A stretch of 64,000 nucleotides of DNA from Pseudomonas chlororaphis subsp. aurantiaca (GCF_013466605.1 NZ_CP059162.1:2480001-2544000); one strand, 5' to 3'. Numbered from the stretch's first letter, positions 1 through 9,004 are shown. Numbers and translations: made by a program. Notes: generated from the letters alone by a model not told the origin.

Positions 1-175
1 CGGTGAGCACCTGGCCCATGATCACTTCATCGACCTGGGCGCCGTCCAGGCCGGTCTGGGCCAGCAGCTGGCGGATCACCGCGGCGCCGAGATCGACCGC
101 GGGGATATTGGCCAGCGAACCCTGGAAACTGCCGACCGCGGTGCGGGTGGCGGCAACGATTACGACGTCTTGCAT
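1..175 (-). CDS. atoB: Acetyl-CoA acetyltransferase, N-terminal part (cut by window edge)
   Basis: Thiolase that condenses or cleaves acetoacetyl-CoA. Only the first 58 codons are inside the window; the frame runs open off the left edge. The visible start (MQDVVIVAATRTAVGSFQG) is the canonical thiolase N-terminus. The active-site cysteine and histidines lie outside. It begins 14 bases after the stop of the CoA-transferase beta subunit, so the three genes (atoD, atoA, atoB order) read as one operon converting acetoacetate to acetoacetyl-CoA and then to acetyl-CoA. The family is clear from the N-terminus; substrate specificity is inferred from context. Confidence 0.85.
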   Translation of the reverse strand, partial: MQDVVIVAATRTAVGSFQGSLANIPAVDLGAAVIRQLLAQTGLDGAQVDEVIMGQVLT

Positions 176-189
176 GGTCTGGTTGCTCC

Positions 190-849
190 TCAGGCGAACT
201 GCATTTCAGGCACGTGGGCCGGCACGATCAGCTTGCCGGCGGTCTTGCTGACGATTTCCTCGACGCTCACGCCCGGGGCGCGCTCCTTGAGGATGAACGC
301 GCCGTTCTCGATCTCCAGGTAAGCCAGGTCGGTCAGCACGCGCTTGATGCAGTTGGCGCCGGTCAGCGGCAGGCTGCAGCGCGACAGCAGTTTCGACTCG
401 CCGTCCTTCGAGGCGTGGGTCATGGTGACGATGATGTTTTCCGCGCCGGCCACCAGGTCCATGGCGCCGCCCATGCCCTTGACCAGCTTGCCGGGGATCA
501 TCCACGAGGCGATGTTGCCTTGCACGTCGACCTCGAAGGCGCCGAGCACGGTGAGGTCGATATGGCCGCCACGGATCATCGCGAAGGATTCGGCGGAAGA
601 GAAAATCGACGCGCCGATGCGCGCGGTGACGGTCTGCTTGCCGGCGTTGATCATGTCCGCATCGACTTCGTCGTCGGTGGGGAAGGCGCCCATGCCGAGC
701 AGGCCGTTTTCCGATTGCAGCATCACTTCCATGCCGTCGGGGATGTAGTTGGCGACCAGGGTCGGGATGCCGATGCCGAGGTTCACGTAGAAGCCGTCCT
801 GCAGTTCACGGGCGACGCGTTGAGCCATTTGTTCGCGGGTAAGAGCCAT
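190..849 (-). CDS. atoA: 3-oxoacid CoA-transferase, subunit B
   Basis: Beta subunit of a two-subunit CoA-transferase that moves CoA from succinyl-CoA or acetyl-CoA to acetoacetate or a similar 3-oxoacid. 219 residues, normal for the family. The motif SENGLLGMG near residues 46-54 carries the glutamate that forms the acyl-CoA intermediate in this family. The last residues (VPEMQFA) are also typical. It lies 33 bases after the subunit A gene and 14 bases before the thiolase, consistent with one transcript. It could equally be named scoB; the exact substrate cannot be told from sequence. Confidence 0.93.
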   Translation of the reverse strand: MALTREQMAQRVARELQDGFYVNLGIGIPTLVANYIPDGMEVMLQSENGLLGMGAFPTDDEVDADMINAGKQTVTARIGASIFSSAESFAMIRGGHIDLTVLGAFEVDVQGNIASWMIPGKLVKGMGGAMDLVAGAENIIVTMTHASKDGESKLLSRCSLPLTGANCIKRVLTDLAYLEIENGAFILKERAPGVSVEEIVSKTAGKLIVPAHVPEMQFA

Positions 850-882
850 TTTTTTATTCTCCGTCAGTCGTTGGGCGGGCGA

Positions 883-1581
883 TTACTTGCGCACGGTGCG
901 CTGTTCGATGCGTTTTTCGAACGTGCCGCAAATGATCCGGTCGACGTAGATGCCGGGGGTGTGGATCTGCGTCGGGTCCAGTTCGCCCGGCTCGACGATC
1001 TCTTCGACCTCGACCACGGTGATCTTGCCGGCGGTGGCGGCCAGCGGGTTGAAGTTCTGGGCGGTGTGACGGTAGACCACGTTGCCGAAGTGGTCGGCTT
1101 TCCAGCCTTTGACGATGGCGAAGTCGCCGGTGATGGACTCTTCCATCAGGTAGGCGCGGCCGTTGAATTCACGGGTTTCCTTGCCGTCGGCGACCGGGGT
1201 GCCGACGCCGGTGGCGGTGAAGAAGGCCGGGATGCCGGCGCCGCCGGCGCGCATTTTTTCGGCCAGGGTGCCTTGGGGGGTCAGCACCACTTCGATTTCG
1301 CCGCTCAGCAGCTGCTTCTCGAACAGGGCGTTTTCACCGACGTAGGAGGCCACCACCTTGCTGATCTGCCGGTCTTCCAGCAGCACGCCGAGGCCGAAGC
1401 CGTCGACGCCGCAGTTGTTGGAGACCACGGTCAGGTCGCGGGTGCCGCGACGCTTGATCTCGGCGATCAGGTTTTCCGGAATGCCGCACAGGCCGAAGCC
1501 GCCGGAGATCACGGTCATGCCGTCCTTGAGACCTTCGAGGGCTTCCTCGTAGGACGCCACGCGCTTGTCGAAACCTGCCAT
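883..1581 (-). CDS. atoD: 3-oxoacid CoA-transferase, subunit A
   Basis: Alpha subunit partner of the preceding gene, 232 residues. The glycine-rich segment [13 protein letters not shown] near residues 27-39 is the conserved CoA-binding region of CoA-transferase subunit A. I start at the ATG giving MAGFDKRV because AGAGG lies about eight bases upstream. A GTG two codons earlier would sit almost on top of that ribosome binding site. It is first gene of the presumed atoDAB operon and is divergent from a LysR gene, the usual arrangement for an activator and its target. Confidence 0.93.
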   Translation of the reverse strand: MAGFDKRVASYEEALEGLKDGMTVISGGFGLCGIPENLIAEIKRRGTRDLTVVSNNCGVDGFGLGVLLEDRQISKVVASYVGENALFEKQLLSGEIEVVLTPQGTLAEKMRAGGAGIPAFFTATGVGTPVADGKETREFNGRAYLMEESITGDFAIVKGWKADHFGNVVYRHTAQNFNPLAATAGKITVVEVEEIVEPGELDPTQIHTPGIYVDRIICGTFEKRIEQRTVRK

Positions 1582-1739
1582 CTGCACATCCTCTTGTTAT
1601 TGGTATTTGCATTGCCAGCCGGCTGGCCGGCCGTATGAATAGAGTGAGCGGCAGTGTTGCGTCACGGGATTGATTTGTTAAGTTGATTTTTAAGGTTGAT
1701 TGATAGATAAAACTCAACAGTCGATCCCGAGGGCAGAGC
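1582..1739. promoter_or_regulatory. Divergent promoter region of the CoA-transferase operon and its LysR gene
   Basis: 158 bases between two divergent starts. The half nearest the LysR gene (about 1670-1715) is strikingly AT-rich against the GC-rich surroundings, with TTGATTTGTTAAGTTGAT-type runs that can hold LysR boxes and a -10 element. I cannot assign exact hexamers. Divergent LysR gene pairs normally share one operator region here. Confidence 0.5.
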
Positions 1740-2645
1740 ATGACCGTCAAACAGATCCGCGCCTTCCTGGCCGTGGCCCAGAGCCTGAGTTTCGCTGTGG
1801 CCTGCGAGCGCCTGCACCTGTCGCAGTCGGCCCTGAGCCTGACCATCAAGGCCCTGGAGGACGGCCTGGGCGGGCGGCTGTTCAGCCGCAACACGCGCAA
1901 CGTCGCCCTGACCCCGGAAGGCGAGGCCCTGGTGCCCCTGGCGCGGCGCCTGATCGCCGACTGGGACAACGCCGAGGACGAACTGCGCCAGCGCTTCACC
2001 CTGCAGCGCGGGCGAGTGACCCTGGCGGCCATGCCGTCCTTTGCCGGTAACCTGCTGCCGCCGATCCTCAAGACCTTTCGCGCGCGTTATCCGCAGGTCA
2101 ATGTCACGGTCAACGACGTGATCAACGAGCAGGTGCTGGAAATGGTTCGCGACCGCCAGGTGGAACTGGGGGTGGCCTTCGAGCCGCAGCAAAGCGCGTC
2201 GCTGCAATTCACCCCGCTGTACATCGATCGTTTCGTCGCCGTGGTGCCCAGCGACTCCCCCCTGGCCGACCTGAAGGACATCGACTGGCAGTCGCTGCTG
2301 GAACAGCCCTTTATCACCCTGCAACGGCCGTCCACGGTACGGGTGATGCTCGAAGAACATTTGCTGGCGCGGCAGATGAAGTTGCCGGTGGAATTCGAAA
2401 GCCATCAGTTGGCGACGGTGGGGCGCATGGTCGCCAGCGGCCTTGGCGTCAGCGCGGTGCCGGCCCTGTGCGCCGGGCAGATGCGCGAGCTGGGTGCGCG
2501 CTGCATCACCCTGCGCGACCCGGTGGTGGAACGCGCCATCGGCGTGCTGACCAAGCCCGGGCATGAGCTGTCGAGCGCGGCCCAGGCGCTGTTCGACATT
2601 CTGCGCGGGGCCAATCTCGCCGAGCGCCTGGCGGTGCTTTCCTAG
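1740..2645 (+). CDS. LysR-family transcriptional regulator beside atoDAB
   Basis: 301 residues. An N-terminal winged helix-turn-helix (about residues 3-60, MTVKQIRAFLAVAQSLSFAV onward, with the SQSALSLTIKALE recognition helix) is followed by a LysR substrate-binding domain (about 90-295). The start has GAGGG seven bases upstream. It is divergent from the CoA-transferase operon, so it is probably the activator responding to a short-chain acid or ketone body; the effector is unknown. Its stop codon overlaps the stop of the convergent sirtuin gene by four bases. Confidence 0.9.
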   Translation: MTVKQIRAFLAVAQSLSFAVACERLHLSQSALSLTIKALEDGLGGRLFSRNTRNVALTPEGEALVPLARRLIADWDNAEDELRQRFTLQRGRVTLAAMPSFAGNLLPPILKTFRARYPQVNVTVNDVINEQVLEMVRDRQVELGVAFEPQQSASLQFTPLYIDRFVAVVPSDSPLADLKDIDWQSLLEQPFITLQRPSTVRVMLEEHLLARQMKLPVEFESHQLATVGRMVASGLGVSAVPALCAGQMRELGARCITLRDPVVERAIGVLTKPGHELSSAAQALFDILRGANLAERLAVLS

Positions 2646-3481
2646 GAGGTCAAGCGTTCGGCGAGCAGCGGCAACAGCTGCTCGCAGGAGGCGGCGATCT
2701 TCAGGTCCAGCAGCTCGTCGGCGCGGGTCTTGCCGAAGTTGATGGCGATCAGCGGCTTGCCCTGGCCGGCCATGACCTTGCACAGGCGAAAGGCCGAATA
2801 GGCCATCAGGGACGAGCCCACCACCAGCAGGCCAGCAGCCTGCTCGACGCTGTGCATGGCCTTGGCCGCGGTGGCCTGGGCCACGTTTTCGCCGAAGAAC
2901 ACCACATCCGGTTTCAGCCGTTCGCCATCGCAATGGGGGCAGCGGGGCACCTGGAAACGTTCTTCGAACACCGGGTCGAGCAGGGTATCGCCGTCGGGGG
3001 CCTGCACCGCATCGATGCCAGCCAGGTAGGGGTTGTGCAGTTCCAGCAACTGCTGGATCGCCTGCCGATCGCTGCGTTGCGTGCAATCGAGGCAGACCAC
3101 CCGGTGCAGGTTGCCGTGCAGTTCGATCACGTCGCGGCTGCCGGCCTGGTCGTGCAGGGTATCGACGTTCTGGGTGATCACCCCGGCGATCTTCTGTCGT
3201 GCCTGCAAATGCGCCAGGGCTTCGTGGGCCGCGTTCGGCCGGGCCTGGCGGATCCGCGGCCAGCCGAGCATGGCTCGCGCCCAGTAGCGGCGCCGGGCCT
3301 TGGGCTCGGCCAGGAACTCCTGGTACATCATCGGCTGGCTGCCGCGACGCACACCGTCATTGTCGCGGTAGTCGGGAATCCCCGAAGGGGTGCTGATGCC
3401 GGCGCCGGTGAGCACCATGAAGGGGCGCTCGGCCATCAGTCGCTGCAACTGCTCCAGAGGGGTGTCCAGGGTGTCGGTCAT
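2642..3481 (-). CDS. Sir2-family NAD-dependent protein deacetylase
   Basis: Sirtuin, 279 residues, removing acyl groups from protein lysines with NAD consumption. Visible family motifs are GAGIS and GIPDYRD in the NAD site, TQNVDTLHDQAG, and ELHG with the catalytic histidine. Two Cys-x2-Cys pairs (CLDC and CPHC) hold the structural zinc. I chose MTDTLDTP as the start because GAGG lies six bases upstream; the longer frame adds 26 residues with no homology look. The gene stands alone, convergent with the upstream LysR gene. Whether it is deacetylase or desuccinylase is not resolved. Confidence 0.92.
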   Translation of the reverse strand: MTDTLDTPLEQLQRLMAERPFMVLTGAGISTPSGIPDYRDNDGVRRGSQPMMYQEFLAEPKARRRYWARAMLGWPRIRQARPNAAHEALAHLQARQKIAGVITQNVDTLHDQAGSRDVIELHGNLHRVVCLDCTQRSDRQAIQQLLELHNPYLAGIDAVQAPDGDTLLDPVFEERFQVPRCPHCDGERLKPDVVFFGENVAQATAAKAMHSVEQAAGLLVVGSSLMAYSAFRLCKVMAGQGKPLIAINFGKTRADELLDLKIAASCEQLLPLLAERLTS

Positions 3482-3611
3482 GTGCGTCCTCATGCTCTGG
3501 CGGTGGCGCTGCGGACCGCAGCGAGGCCATACCTTGTGCCTGACGAGGAGTTTAGACAAGGGCGCGGAAGCTGGACGGTGGCGCCGCCATCCTGCTTCCC
3601 GGGGAGGACAT

Positions 3612-5837
3612 TCAGGAGGACTGCGCGCTGTCGTCCTGGGGGTCTTCGCTGCTTTCTTCTTGCCCCGGCAGTTCGGTGATCACGCTGAAGTCACTGACTT
3701 CCACCGCGCCCAGGCCGTAGCCCAGCAGGTGGAAGGAGAAGGCCTTGCGCGATTCCGGGTTGGCGAAGCTGAAGTCCATTTCCAGCGGCTGGTCGGGGGT
3801 GACCAGCATCTCTTCCGGCAGGCCCAGGGGCACGTCCTGCTCGCGCTCCTTGCCCTTGAGCAGAATGTAGGCGTTCTGCTGCGGGTCGGCCGAGCGCACG
3901 GTGAAGCGCACGCGGGTCAGCGAGCCCTTGGGCATTTCCAGGTACTGCGCGCCGATCAGGTTGTCGGCCCAGTCATCCTTGATCTGTGCTTGCAGCGGGA
4001 TGATCGCCGGGCTGCCGAACTGATAGTGCAGGTTCAGCGGCGATTGCAGCAGGGTGCGGTCCAGGCCTTCGGCCCGGGCGCTGATCTGGCGCGCGCGCAA
4101 GCCGCCGTACTGGCCCTTGAAGGTGGCGCTGTCGGCGATGAAACCGGTGCTAGCGTAGTAGCGGCAGCGCTGCTGGAAATCGCACTCGGTCAGGGTGCCC
4201 TGGCCATCGTGATAACGCAGCTTGCCGTTGGTGTAGGACATGATCTCCCGGCCCAGGGCGTAGTCGCGAAATAGCGAGCGACCGCTGAGGCTGTCCGGCA
4301 CCTGGAAACCGAAGTAGTCGAGCACCGAGGCGCTCAGGTCGACATGGCCGTAGGTCCCGGACTTGAGTCTGGGCAATTGTGCCTGTTCCGGGGCGAGCAT
4401 CAGGTTGAAGCCCCAGGACGACGCCAGCCGCACGCCATCGATGCCGTGGGACTCGTCCGAGGTGATCACCACCAGGGTGTCCTTCAACACGCCCTGGCGC
4501 TCCAGCTGGTCCATGAACTGGCCGATGGCGTCGTCCAGGTAGGCCACCGCGGCCTGCTTGGGCGTGTCGAAGCGGTTGAGGTATTCCTCGGGCGCGGAGT
4601 AGGGCTGGTGGGTGCCGACGGTCAGCAGGGTGAGCATCCACGGCTGCTTCTGCTTTTTCAGCTGGCCGACATAGTCCAGCGTGCCTTCGAAGAAGGCCTT
4701 GTCGTCCTTGCCCCAGGGGAAGTCCAGGTAGTTGGCATTGCTGAACCACTCCAGGCCGTGGGTCGAGTCGAAGCCGATGTGCGGCATGATCTTGTCTTTG
4801 GCCATGAAGCGCAGGCCGGCGCCTTGCAGGTAATGGGTGGTGAACCCTTGCTTGCGCAACTGGGCCGGCAGGCAGGCCTGGTTGCGCTGATTCTGGGTCA
4901 GCAGCTCGATGCCCTTGGGCGTACCGTTGTCGAGCTTGTCATAGTCGCCGCAGAGCATGGCGTACAGGCCGCGGATGGTCTGGTGGCTGTGCAGCACATA
5001 GTCCGGGGTGTTCATGCCGCGCTCGGCCCAGGCGCTGAGCTTGGGCATCAGGTTGTCCTGGTAGCGGCTGTGCAGGGCCTGGCGGTTGGTGCCGATGTAG
5101 GCGCCGGGAATGCCTTCCAGGGCGATCACCAGCACGTTGCGCGCCTGGCCCGGGGCGGCCAGCAGCGGCTCGCCGTCGAGGTCGAGCTGGGTCAGGCCGG
5201 CCATCTGCACCGGCAGTTCGGGCACATCGCCTTCCAGCCATTGTTCCAGCTGCACCTGGCCCTGGCCGGCCGCGGCCGCGAGCAACTGGTGCGGCAGGTT
5301 GAACAGGCGCCACTGGTCGGCTTCGCTGGGGTTCAGGTATTGCACGCCGCCATGGGCCAGCCACAGCAGCGCCGGGGCGGTCCAGGCATGGCGCGGCAAG
5401 CGCGGGGCGCGGGTGCCACGGGCGGCCCATTGCACGGCCAGCCACAGCCCCAGGCCGGACAGTAGCGCGGCGGCCAGCCAGGGGTGGGCCAGGCCGCCGC
5501 CGGTGGAGTTGCCGACGAACTGCGGGTCGAACAGATAATGCAGGTCGGCGGCATTGGGCAGGCGGCCCACGGCGCTGACCAGCTCGGCGCTGGCGATGCT
5601 CAGCAGCGTCCACACCAGCAGCACCGGCAAGGCCAGCCACCAGGGGCGGCGGTACAGCAGCAGGGTCAACAGGCCCGCGGTGCCCAGGTCCGAGAGATAG
5701 CCCAAAGGGTCGGACCAGCCGAGCAGCGCACGCGCCACCAGGGGCACGAGCAGTACCAGGCTCAGCAGTGCGCCGAGGGGAGCCAGGGGATGATGGAAAA
5801 CACGCCGGATGAAATTCACGAAAAACCTGCCAGTCAT
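3612..5837 (-). CDS. LTA synthase-like membrane sulfatase-fold protein
   Basis: 741 residues. The N-terminal 170 residues hold about five hydrophobic segments (for example PLGALLSLVLLVPLVARALL). A periplasmic alkaline phosphatase/sulfatase-fold domain follows from about residue 230. LVIALEGIPGAY carries the metal-ligand glutamate, SHQTIRG the candidate nucleophile threonine, and TSDESHG the Asp/His metal ligands. This matches the LtaS/OpgB-like phosphoglycerol or phosphoethanolamine transferase group. In Gram-negatives such proteins modify periplasmic glucans or lipid A-type acceptors; the acceptor here is unknown. The ATG start was preferred over an in-frame TTG five codons upstream. The last 15 residues are acidic and low-complexity. 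Confidence 0.82.
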   Translation of the reverse strand: MTGRFFVNFIRRVFHHPLAPLGALLSLVLLVPLVARALLGWSDPLGYLSDLGTAGLLTLLLYRRPWWLALPVLLVWTLLSIASAELVSAVGRLPNAADLHYLFDPQFVGNSTGGGLAHPWLAAALLSGLGLWLAVQWAARGTRAPRLPRHAWTAPALLWLAHGGVQYLNPSEADQWRLFNLPHQLLAAAAGQGQVQLEQWLEGDVPELPVQMAGLTQLDLDGEPLLAAPGQARNVLVIALEGIPGAYIGTNRQALHSRYQDNLMPKLSAWAERGMNTPDYVLHSHQTIRGLYAMLCGDYDKLDNGTPKGIELLTQNQRNQACLPAQLRKQGFTTHYLQGAGLRFMAKDKIMPHIGFDSTHGLEWFSNANYLDFPWGKDDKAFFEGTLDYVGQLKKQKQPWMLTLLTVGTHQPYSAPEEYLNRFDTPKQAAVAYLDDAIGQFMDQLERQGVLKDTLVVITSDESHGIDGVRLASSWGFNLMLAPEQAQLPRLKSGTYGHVDLSASVLDYFGFQVPDSLSGRSLFRDYALGREIMSYTNGKLRYHDGQGTLTECDFQQRCRYYASTGFIADSATFKGQYGGLRARQISARAEGLDRTLLQSPLNLHYQFGSPAIIPLQAQIKDDWADNLIGAQYLEMPKGSLTRVRFTVRSADPQQNAYILLKGKEREQDVPLGLPEEMLVTPDQPLEMDFSFANPESRKAFSFHLLGYGLGAVEVSDFSVITELPGQEESSEDPQDDSAQSS

Positions 5838-6059
5838 TAAATCGTCATGCAAATGTGCGCCATGGTAGCAACAGCCGGCGGCAAGACGTTTCTTATTCGA
5901 GAGAGAAATAAGCTCCCGGGCCGCTGCTGAAACGGCCCAGGGTGCTGCAGGACGGTGGCTTGAAGCCCGTATTCAGGCGCCTGGCGGCGGGGCCAGGAAA
6001 GGGGGGGTGGCGCTCGGATTTACTATTTCAGAGTGTTTAAAGACGCGCGGCTCCAGGGT

Positions 6060-7136
6060 TCAGCGCGACCACTTGATGATCAGCCGGGCGAAAAAAGCCC
6101 CGCTGACGATCACCGCGAACAGCCGCAGAGTCTGCATGGCCAGCACCAGGCCGACGTCGGCGTGGGTGTCCACCGCGATGATCGTCATGGCGTCCAGGCC
6201 GCCGGGGCTGGTGGCGAGGTAGACCGAGAGGAAATCCTTGTCCAGCCAGTGCGCCAGCAGCCAGGCCGACAGCGCGCAGAGGGCGATCAGCAGCACCGCG
6301 CCGAAGATCATCGCCGGTAGGCGGGTCCAGACGTAGCGCAGGGTCGGCCGGTCGAAGCGCAGGCCGATGTAGCAGCCGATGGCGCCGTAGGCCAGGGCCA
6401 GCAGCCAGCCGGGCAGGGTGATGTGCAGCAGCCCGGAGATCTGCAGCGCGCCGCCGATCAGCAGTGGCACCAGCAGGGCCCCGGCCGGTACCTGCGAACC
6501 AAGCAGCACGCCCAGCACTATGGTGCCCAGGGTCAAGCCGAGGTTGAGCAGGGTGAAGGTCTGCAGGACCACCTCGGTGCTGTGGGCCTGGCTGCCGCCG
6601 GCCGGGACGCCGATCCAGTGGCTGGCCAGGGCGCCGATCATCACCACGCAGACCACTCGCACGTACTGCATGGTGGCCACCACCCGTGAGTCGGCGCCGA
6701 AGTCGTCGGCCATCGCGACCATGGCCGAGGCCGCCCCCGGCGCGGTGCCCCAGGCCGCGGTGCTGGGTGGCAGGCCGCCGAGGCGTACCAGCGCCAGGCC
6801 GACCAGGGCGCTGAGGCAGACGGTGAGCAGGGTGGCGAACAGCATTACAGGCCAGGACTGGGCCATCGAGGCCAGCACCGCCATGGTCATGGAGTGGGCG
6901 GCCAGGACCCCGACCGAGCCCTGGCCGAGGCGGAAGGCCTGGCGCGGCACGCGGATGCTGGCGCCGCTGACGCCGAAACCGATGGCCACCAGCATCGGCC
7001 CGAGGAACTGCCCGGCAGGAACTTCGAAATGTTTCAGCAACTGCCCGGCGCTGCCGGCGAGGATCAGCAGCGCCAGCCATTGCAGGGCAAGGGGCCAGGC
7101 GGACAGGGATAAAGGCGAGGGACGAGGCAAGGGCAT
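6060..7136 (-). CDS. AbrB-family integral membrane protein
   Basis: 358 residues, strongly hydrophobic throughout, with about ten predicted membrane segments in two similar halves. The motifs FLGPMLVAIGFGVSG and WGTAPGAASAMVAMADDFGAD are typical of the AbrB membrane-protein family (often mislabelled ammonia monooxygenase, and unrelated to the AbrB DNA-binding protein). The function of the family is not firmly established; transport or regulation of an efflux activity is usually suggested. It is divergent from a LysR gene with 128 bases between starts, so that regulator probably controls it. Confidence 0.8.
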   Translation of the reverse strand: MPLPRPSPLSLSAWPLALQWLALLILAGSAGQLLKHFEVPAGQFLGPMLVAIGFGVSGASIRVPRQAFRLGQGSVGVLAAHSMTMAVLASMAQSWPVMLFATLLTVCLSALVGLALVRLGGLPPSTAAWGTAPGAASAMVAMADDFGADSRVVATMQYVRVVCVVMIGALASHWIGVPAGGSQAHSTEVVLQTFTLLNLGLTLGTIVLGVLLGSQVPAGALLVPLLIGGALQISGLLHITLPGWLLALAYGAIGCYIGLRFDRPTLRYVWTRLPAMIFGAVLLIALCALSAWLLAHWLDKDFLSVYLATSPGGLDAMTIIAVDTHADVGLVLAMQTLRLFAVIVSGAFFARLIIKWSR

Positions 7137-7264
7137 TCTCCAGCGCGCTGGCCGCTCCTGTTGCGGGACCGTTGCTACCAGCGCTTCGGAGCAAATTATT
7201 GATAGCGCAATTGATCAAGTCCAGTTTCTAATTGTGATCAACCAATAACTCTGGTTTATCGATC

Positions 7265-8167
7265 ATGGACCTGCGCGACCTGACCTATTTCGAAACCATC
7301 GCCGAGCTCGGTCACCTCGGGCGCGCGGCGCAGAAGCTCAACCGCAGCCAGCCGGCGCTGACCAAAAGCATCCAGCGCCTGGAGGAGTCCTTCGGCACCA
7401 AGCTGTTCGAGCGTGACGGGCGGCGGATCAAGCTGACGGCGGTGGGCCTGTTGCTGCAACAGCGCGCCCGGCAGTTGCAACAGAACATCGCCGAGACCCA
7501 TCGCGAGGTGCGCGATTTTGCCAGCGGCGTGCTCGGCAATATCCGCCTGGGGTGCGCCGCCAGCATGGCCGAGCACCTGCTGCCGCAGATGACCGCGACC
7601 TTGCTGGAGCGCGCCCCGGACATCACCCTGAACCTGGTGATCGGCCAGGACGACGTACTCCGCGAGTCCCTGCGCTCGGGGCGCCTGGACATGGTGATTT
7701 GCCCGCTGTTCGAGGGCGACCCGCACCTGAGCCACCACACCCTGTTCGAAGACCAGGCCGTGGTGGTGGCCAGCCGCGACCATCCGGTGTTCGACACGCC
7801 GATGCGCCTGCGCGACCTGTGCGACTACCGCTGGGTGCTGCCGGGAACCGGGGTCTCGGCCCGCCGCTGGATCGACAACGTGTTCCAGAGCCACAAGCTG
7901 CCGTTGCCCTCGGTGCAGATCGAGACCAACACCATCTCCCTGCTGCCGCGGCTGATCGCCAAGACCGGGCTGCTGAGCTTCCTGGCCCGGGAAACCCTGG
8001 ACGACTTCAAGGGCATCGCCCACCTGCGGGAAGTGCCGCTGGCGCAAACCCGCATGCATCGCAGCATCGTGGTGCTGGTACGGACCGAAGGCTACCTGTC
8101 GCCGGCAGCCCAGCTGCTGCTGGATCTGCTCAAGCGCGATGGGCGGCAGTTTTTCACCGCGGGTTAA
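7265..8167 (+). CDS. LysR-family transcriptional regulator beside the AbrB-type gene
   Basis: 300 residues with an N-terminal winged helix-turn-helix (MDLRDLTYFETIAELGHLGR onward, with SQPALTKSIQRLEE recognition region) and a LysR effector domain from about residue 90. It is divergent from the AbrB-family membrane gene, the obvious candidate target. The intergenic region from about 7195 to 7264 is AT-rich, with ATTGATAGCGCAATTGATCA-like repeats fit for LysR boxes. The effector is unknown. Confidence 0.9.
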   Translation: MDLRDLTYFETIAELGHLGRAAQKLNRSQPALTKSIQRLEESFGTKLFERDGRRIKLTAVGLLLQQRARQLQQNIAETHREVRDFASGVLGNIRLGCAASMAEHLLPQMTATLLERAPDITLNLVIGQDDVLRESLRSGRLDMVICPLFEGDPHLSHHTLFEDQAVVVASRDHPVFDTPMRLRDLCDYRWVLPGTGVSARRWIDNVFQSHKLPLPSVQIETNTISLLPRLIAKTGLLSFLARETLDDFKGIAHLREVPLAQTRMHRSIVVLVRTEGYLSPAAQLLLDLLKRDGRQFFTAG

Positions 8168-8194
8168 ACACCGACTGTTAACGGGCTACGCATT

Positions 8195-8235
8195 GCGGAG
8201 CGAAGCTTGCTCGCGATAGCCGGCAAAGCCGGCGC
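8195..8235. repeat. REP-like palindromes after the LysR gene
   Basis: Two small inverted repeats in tandem: GAGCGAAGCTTGCTC at 8198-8212 and GCCGGC-AAA-GCCGGC at 8219-8233. Both are the typical core words of extragenic palindromic repeats of fluorescent pseudomonads. It lies between the ends of two convergent genes (LysR and the toxin gene) and could help stop transcription or stabilise 3' ends. Confidence 0.55.
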
Positions 8236-8255
8236 AATTAAACGACGCTGGTCGT

Positions 8256-8585
8256 TCAGTGTGCGGGGCTTTCCGTCAGCGAGGCGGGAATGTCCCGCAT
8301 GGCGTGCAGGACGCGCCACACGTCAATATGGTCGTCGTGCCGGGCGTAGAACACCAGATAGGGATAGCGACTCAATGGCCAGTAGAGAAGCCCTGGCAAA
8401 TCGAGCTCATGGGTGTAGCGGGCAAGACCTGAGGCAGGATGCCGGGCGATATGGGCGTAGGCGGCTTGCAGATCGTCGATGAAGCCCAAGGCCGCCTGCT
8501 CGGCCTGTTGAGTCAGGTAGTAATCGATAGCGTCTTCTACATCCTGATTGGCCAGGGCCCTGGGAATGACCCGCTGTGCCTTCAT
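8256..8585 (-). CDS. parE: RelE/ParE-family toxin
   Basis: 109 residues. The layout matches ParE/RelE-fold toxins: a helical N-terminus (AIDYYLTQQAEQAALGFIDDLQAAYAHI, shown in part), then a beta-rich half with LPGLLYWPLSRYPYLVFY and a C-terminal arginine (WRVLH). ParE toxins poison DNA gyrase, whereas RelE members cleave mRNA; pairing with a ribbon-helix-helix antitoxin argues for the ParE type. The start ATG overlaps the antitoxin stop by four bases (ATGA), the usual translational coupling. Activity is inferred. Confidence 0.88.
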   Translation of the reverse strand: MKAQRVIPRALANQDVEDAIDYYLTQQAEQAALGFIDDLQAAYAHIARHPASGLARYTHELDLPGLLYWPLSRYPYLVFYARHDDHIDVWRVLHAMRDIPASLTESPAH

Positions 8586-8812
8586 TCCTTGCGGACCCTG
8601 GTGCGTAGAGCGTCGAAGTAACGATCATCCACAGGAGCGCCAGGCGCCGATTCAGCACCCGCCAGCAGCAGACCGCGCAGGTGCTGTCGATCCTGATCCT
8701 TGCGGATCAGCTCCCGGACGTACTCGCTGCTGGTGCTGTAGCCCCGCTGGCTGACCTGATCGTCGACGAAGGCCTTGAGCGCTTCTGGCAGGGAAATGTT
8801 CATGGTGCTCAT
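8582..8812 (-). CDS. parD: ParD-like ribbon-helix-helix antitoxin
   Basis: 76 residues from the ATG at 8812; the frame is open from a TTG seven codons earlier. The N-terminus MSTMNISLPEALKAFVDDQV is a ribbon-helix-helix DNA-binding domain, followed by SEYVRELIRKDQ, the ParD signature. The C-terminal half should wrap and neutralise the toxin. It is the first gene of the pair. Two TTTGnCAAA palindromes just upstream are likely the autorepression operator. Confidence 0.88.
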   Translation of the reverse strand: MSTMNISLPEALKAFVDDQVSQRGYSTSSEYVRELIRKDQDRQHLRGLLLAGAESAPGAPVDDRYFDALRTRVRKE

Positions 8813-8825
8813 GGTTTTGTCCACG

Positions 8826-8849
8826 TTTGACAAAATTTGCCAAAGTATA
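8826..8849 (-). promoter_or_regulatory. Candidate parDE operator and -10 element
   Basis: TTTGACAAA (8826-8834) and TTTGCCAAA (8836-8844) are two back-to-back copies of the same 9-base palindrome with one base between. On the minus strand they lie immediately downstream of TATACT (8844-8849), a good -10 hexamer for parD. Ribbon-helix-helix antitoxins typically bind short tandem palindromes at exactly this place, so this fits autorepression. Confidence 0.6.
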
Positions 8850-8935
8850 CGCCGCTAACCAGGCCTTGCCACAGTCGATGAAGCGGATCCCACTGTGCCC
8901 GATTGTGGCGAGCGAGTCGGCGGGATGTTTGCGAT

Positions 8936-8981
8936 GCAGGAGCCGGCTTGCGGGCCTCTTCGCCGGCAAGCCGGCTCCTGC
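8936..8981. repeat. REP-type inverted repeat
   Basis: Perfect 16-base arms (GCAGGAGCCGGCTTGC at 8936-8951 and its complement at 8966-8981) around a 14-base loop. The words GGAGCCGGCTTGC are a common extragenic palindrome of fluorescent pseudomonads. It sits downstream of the minus-strand CBS-protein gene and upstream of the parDE promoter, so it may insulate the two. Confidence 0.75.
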
Positions 8982-9004
8982 GGGGAGGGTATCGGGGAGA
9001 GGGC

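Noticed and set aside
266..278. Reading the toxin-44 segment (residues 266-278 of the PAAR protein) as a true colicin M active site
   Set aside because: Only Tyr, Asp and His match the spacing. The first Asp and final Arg needed by colicin M are Tyr here, so I list it only as a hint within the effector finding.
214..1638. A 474-codon plus-strand frame opposite the CoA-transferase genes
   Set aside because: Antisense to two intact subunits with conserved motifs, and low-complexity; not a gene.
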